DNA from: Deltaproteobacteria bacterium
GTDB lineage: Bacteria; Myxococcota_A; UBA796; SXON01
Assembly: GCA_947490345.1 (NCBI GenBank)
Contig: CANLGL010000030.1
Span: 1-55,301, forward strand
DNA: 55,301 nucleotides
Reading direction: 5' to 3'
Below the pieces are notes generated by a model, which had not been told where the DNA came from, made no database searches, and saw nothing but the letters and a program-made list of their open reading frames with translations. Both the position numbers and the translations under genes were made by a program. Numbering within the stretch: the first letter of the stretch is position 1; the number at the start of each line of letters is the position of its first letter. Of the stretch, positions 52,735 through 55,301 are shown piece after piece.

Positions 52735-55287
52735 ATGACCCGCGTAGAAGTCGCCATCAATGAAGGGCGCTGTGTGCTCGTGTTCGGTAGTCGTGCCCTC
52801 GCGGATGCCGAGACCCTGGGAGAGCTGCGTCGTCGCAACGCTGTTCCGGCCGTCGTGCTCGGCGGCGATACGCCGTCGCCAGCCCTGAAGCTTGATTCCA
52901 AGACGCTCGCGCCGGCCCTGAACCGTGAAGGTGGGCTGCTGTGTCTCATCGACGCCGATGGTGTGGATTCTGTCGGCCTCGGGCTCCTTGCGGATGCCGT
53001 GTCCGGCGCCTCGCACAAGCCTCGACTGGTGGTCGTGGCCCGGAACTTCAATCCGTTCGCGTTGCCGTCGGCGTTGCGGACCCTGAAGTTCGACCACGAA
53101 AAACTGAAGGCGCGTGACTTCCTGTTCACGCTTCCCGTGCCCGCCCCGGTGGCCCCGGTGGCCGTCGCCGCGGCCGCGGATGCCAAGAAGAAGGGTGGAG
53201 CGCCGAAGATTGTCTTCGTCGGCCGCGAAGACGAGCTGGCCTGGCTGGCCGAGCGCCCCGAGGGCGCGTCGGTCATCGCCGGCCCGTCGGGCATCGGCAA
53301 GCGTTGGTTGGTCGAAAAGGCCCTGTCGGGCTGCATCAACCGGCTCCCCGACTTCATCGTCGGCTGGGGCTCTGAGGCCGACGCGCTGTACGCGCGCATC
53401 GCGGCGCTCGCTGCAGACGCCGGCGACAAACGCCTGGCCGAGGCGCTGACCAACCCCGCTGAACGGCCGGTGCCGTCCGCCCTCGCCGCCCTGGCGGTCG
53501 AATCGCTCCGCGACCTCGATGTCACCTTGGTGATCGACCGTCTCGATGCAGTGATGCGTCGCGATGGCACCTTCCATCGTGAATCGCGCTTCGAGCTCCT
53601 GCTGCGCGCCCTCCTCGTCGGAAAGTACAAGGCCCGCGTGCTGTTCCTCAGCACGGTGCGCCCACGCTTCTACCGCGAGGGGGAGGGCCTGGAGCTCCCG
53701 GTCCTGGAGTTGGCCGGGCTCAAGGGCAAGGACCTCCACGAGATCTTCGAAGCCTACCGGGTTGAAGACTTCGCCCGCGACAATTTCGGCCTCGTCAACC
53801 AGCGCATCCACGGCCACCCGCTCGCGGCGCGGCTTTTTGCGGTTGCGGTTCGCGACCCGGAAACGCGCGAAGAGTTGATGGAGTCCAACAAGTTCCTGGC
53901 GATGGAAAACGTCAGTGACCTGGACGCGCCCCGGCGCCGCATCGAAAAGACCATCCGCGAGCTGACCGAGGACGAACGCCACGACCTGGCGCTCTTCGCC
54001 CACTTCCGCCGCCCCTTCACTGCGGGCGACGCCGAGATTCTCCGCGTCAAGCGAGAATCTCGCCTGAACCTCCTGGGCAAGGGCCTGATCGAGATGGTCC
54101 CCGACGAGGGGCGCGAGCGAACCTTCTACGTCCACCGCCTCGTCGCCGGGCAGCTCCCGGTGCGCGAAACCAGCCTCTACGATCTGCTCGAAGCCCTCGG
54201 TGACCAGTACGTGGCCGCCTCCGTCAAGGAGAAGGGTCAGGCCCAACTTGCGCTCGCCCAGGAAGGCAACCGCCTCTTGTACGAAGCCCACCGCACCCGC
54301 AACCGCGCGCGCATGTCCTACCCCGATCACGACGGCGCGCTCGAGTCGATCCGCGGCATGGTCCGCAGCAAGAAGCCCCACTTCGAGCTTGCCGAGCAGC
54401 GCATCGCGGAGGTGCTCAAGCTTGATCCGGGCAACACGGAGGTCGCCCTCCTGGGTTGCGAGCTGATGGTCGAGAAGAACCTGAAGGGCGCCGAGGTCGC
54501 CGCCGTGTACCAGGACCTCGCCACCCGTGCGCCCACGCCCGAGGTCTTCCACCTCGAATGCAACTTCTGCGAGAAGCGCGGCGGCGGTCGCAACCGTGCC
54601 ATCGCCGCGTTGGAGCGCGGCGTCGTCGCGTTCCCGGACAACGCGCGGATGAAGCGCCGGCTGGCTGGCTTGCTGGTGGACGCGGGCCGCCGTGAGCCGG
54701 CAGCGGAGCTGTTGAAGGCGGCGCTCGACCTCGAACCGATGATGCCGGACAGCTACGGCCTGTTGGGCGAGGTCTACTACGGCATGGGCCCGGACCACTG
54801 GGGTGCCGCACGCGACGCGCTGGCGGAAGCCCGACGTCTGGACCCCGCCAACACCCTGCACATGGCGCGCCTCGGTGCGCTCTTGATTGAGACCTCGGCC
54901 GGTGACGGCGCGATCCTCGACGAGGCGCAGGCCCTCCTTGAAGAAGCGCTCCAGACCGACAAGAAGAACTACCCGGCGCACCTGTTGCTCGGGCGCTTGC
55001 TCATCAACCGCGGCGGGGACCTCGAGCGCGCCGACTGGCTGCTCAAAGCCGCGGCGAAGATCGACGACCACGCCAGCGCCCCGCTGATCGAGCGGGCGCG
55101 GATCTCGGCGCGCAAGCGTCTGTGGCCCGAAGCAGAAGCGATGTTGGACAAGGCCCAGAAGGCGGACCCCAAGGGCCACCACGTCTTCTCGGCCCGCGGC
55201 GAGATGTTCGAGATGCGCGGTCTGATCTTCAACGCCGTGCCCGTTGCGATGAGCTCGGCGTTCTCATTGGCCTTGGCCATTTCCTGA
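52735..55287 (+). CDS. STAND-like NTPase with C-terminal TPRs
   Basis: The 850-residue product starts at ATG 52735 with GAGG 6 nt upstream. Residues 1-135 form a Rossmann-like domain (EGRCVLVFGSRALADAETLG) that I cannot assign; it has a faint SIR2-like look. Residues about 160-500 form a STAND/AAA-type NTPase with VGREDELAWL, Walker A GPSGIGKR (183-190) and a Walker B-like VTLVIDRLDAV (263-273). The Walker A has Arg where Ser or Thr normally binds Mg. Residues about 560-840 hold several TPRs (AEVLKLDPGNTEVALLGCEL, AALDLEPMMPDSYGLLGEVY). The layout matches signalling or defence STAND proteins, but no effector domain is certain. Confidence 0.68.
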   Translation: MTRVEVAINEGRCVLVFGSRALADAETLGELRRRNAVPAVVLGGDTPSPALKLDSKTLAPALNREGGLLCLIDADGVDSVGLGLLADAVSGASHKPRLVVVARNFNPFALPSALRTLKFDHEKLKARDFLFTLPVPAPVAPVAVAAAADAKKKGGAPKIVFVGREDELAWLAERPEGASVIAGPSGIGKRWLVEKALSGCINRLPDFIVGWGSEADALYARIAALAADAGDKRLAEALTNPAERPVPSALAALAVESLRDLDVTLVIDRLDAVMRRDGTFHRESRFELLLRALLVGKYKARVLFLSTVRPRFYREGEGLELPVLELAGLKGKDLHEIFEAYRVEDFARDNFGLVNQRIHGHPLAARLFAVAVRDPETREELMESNKFLAMENVSDLDAPRRRIEKTIRELTEDERHDLALFAHFRRPFTAGDAEILRVKRESRLNLLGKGLIEMVPDEGRERTFYVHRLVAGQLPVRETSLYDLLEALGDQYVAASVKEKGQAQLALAQEGNRLLYEAHRTRNRARMSYPDHDGALESIRGMVRSKKPHFELAEQRIAEVLKLDPGNTEVALLGCELMVEKNLKGAEVAAVYQDLATRAPTPEVFHLECNFCEKRGGGRNRAIAALERGVVAFPDNARMKRRLAGLLVDAGRREPAAELLKAALDLEPMMPDSYGLLGEVYYGMGPDHWGAARDALAEARRLDPANTLHMARLGALLIETSAGDGAILDEAQALLEEALQTDKKNYPAHLLLGRLLINRGGDLERADWLLKAAAKIDDHASAPLIERARISARKRLWPEAEAMLDKAQKADPKGHHVFSARGEMFEMRGLIFNAVPVAMSSAFSLALAIS

Positions 55288-55301
55288 GCGGCGCCGGAAG
55301 C

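Noticed and set aside
52423..55182. 919-residue minus-strand open frame opposite the STAND-like gene
   Set aside because: Caused by high GC at third positions; no recognisable domain and a Leu/Glu/Val/His/Arg composition typical of shadow frames.

Overview
The window is high-GC DNA that looks like a myxobacterium-type (Myxococcota, former Deltaproteobacteria) chromosome. The reasons are the gene content rather than any marker gene. There are many secreted lipoproteins with Asp/Thr/Gly-rich linkers, MopE-like DCDD/CDG metal-binding repeats, a Hanks-type Ser/Thr kinase with a PP2C phosphatase and an FHA-type protein, an OmpA protein with thrombospondin-3 calcium repeats, and a two-part-alpha transhydrogenase. 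No rRNA, tRNA, CRISPR array, integrase or transposase was seen. Codon use is uniform, so most of the window reads as vertically inherited core or accessory chromosome.

Layout. 1-6.2 kb: the start of an unknown gene behind a sigma-54-like promoter, a copy of a dispersed repeat, a di-heme DUF1111-type oxidoreductase, then a minus-strand sulfur operon (CBS, cystathionine gamma-lyase, DyP-type peroxidase, each joined by a GTGA overlap), BolA and an Smr-domain protein. 6.2-15.5 kb: MopE-repeat and FG-GAP or beta-helix lipoproteins, a GDPD-like lipoprotein, an AhpD-like gene with an in-frame TGA, an RnfD/NqrB-like membrane protein and propeller lipoproteins. 15.5-18.3 kb: the pntAA-pntAB-pntB transhydrogenase operon. 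18.4-25.6 kb: a Uma2-type nuclease, an SRPBCC protein, a DUF3810-type membrane protein, a lipoprotein and two tandem large membrane proteins of GT-C type. 25.8-29.4 kb: a lipoprotein, OmpA and a PAS-GGDEF-EAL protein. 29.3-36.8 kb: a signalling block with a Ser/Thr kinase whose C-terminus looks like a pilin signal, and a tight FHA-like / PP2C / M23 lipoprotein / propeller lipoprotein operon. 36.8-46.4 kb: a small P-loop ATPase, a repeat-rich spacer, two convergent radical SAM genes and a large M48 membrane peptidase with one frameshift. 46.8-55.3 kb: more envelope lipoproteins, an HTTM-type membrane protein with its partner, a HAD phosphatase and a STAND-like NTPase with TPRs.

The strongest novelty is the AhpD-like gene at 10.0-10.6 kb. 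An in-frame TGA sits exactly where the second Cys of the redox CxxC should be. A perfect 8-bp stem with a GUU loop begins 9 nt after it, at the distance expected of a bacterial SECIS element, so this is probably a selenoprotein with a CxxU active site. Other unusual points are a CBS with Gly at the PLP-lysine position, a DyP-type peroxidase in the same operon without the proximal heme His, a kinase fused in frame to a class III signal-peptide-like segment that is antisense to the EAL gene's tail, and several families of intergenic palindromic repeats. Two single-base homopolymer frameshifts (near 11.62 and 45.01 kb) may be assembly errors or real lesions.
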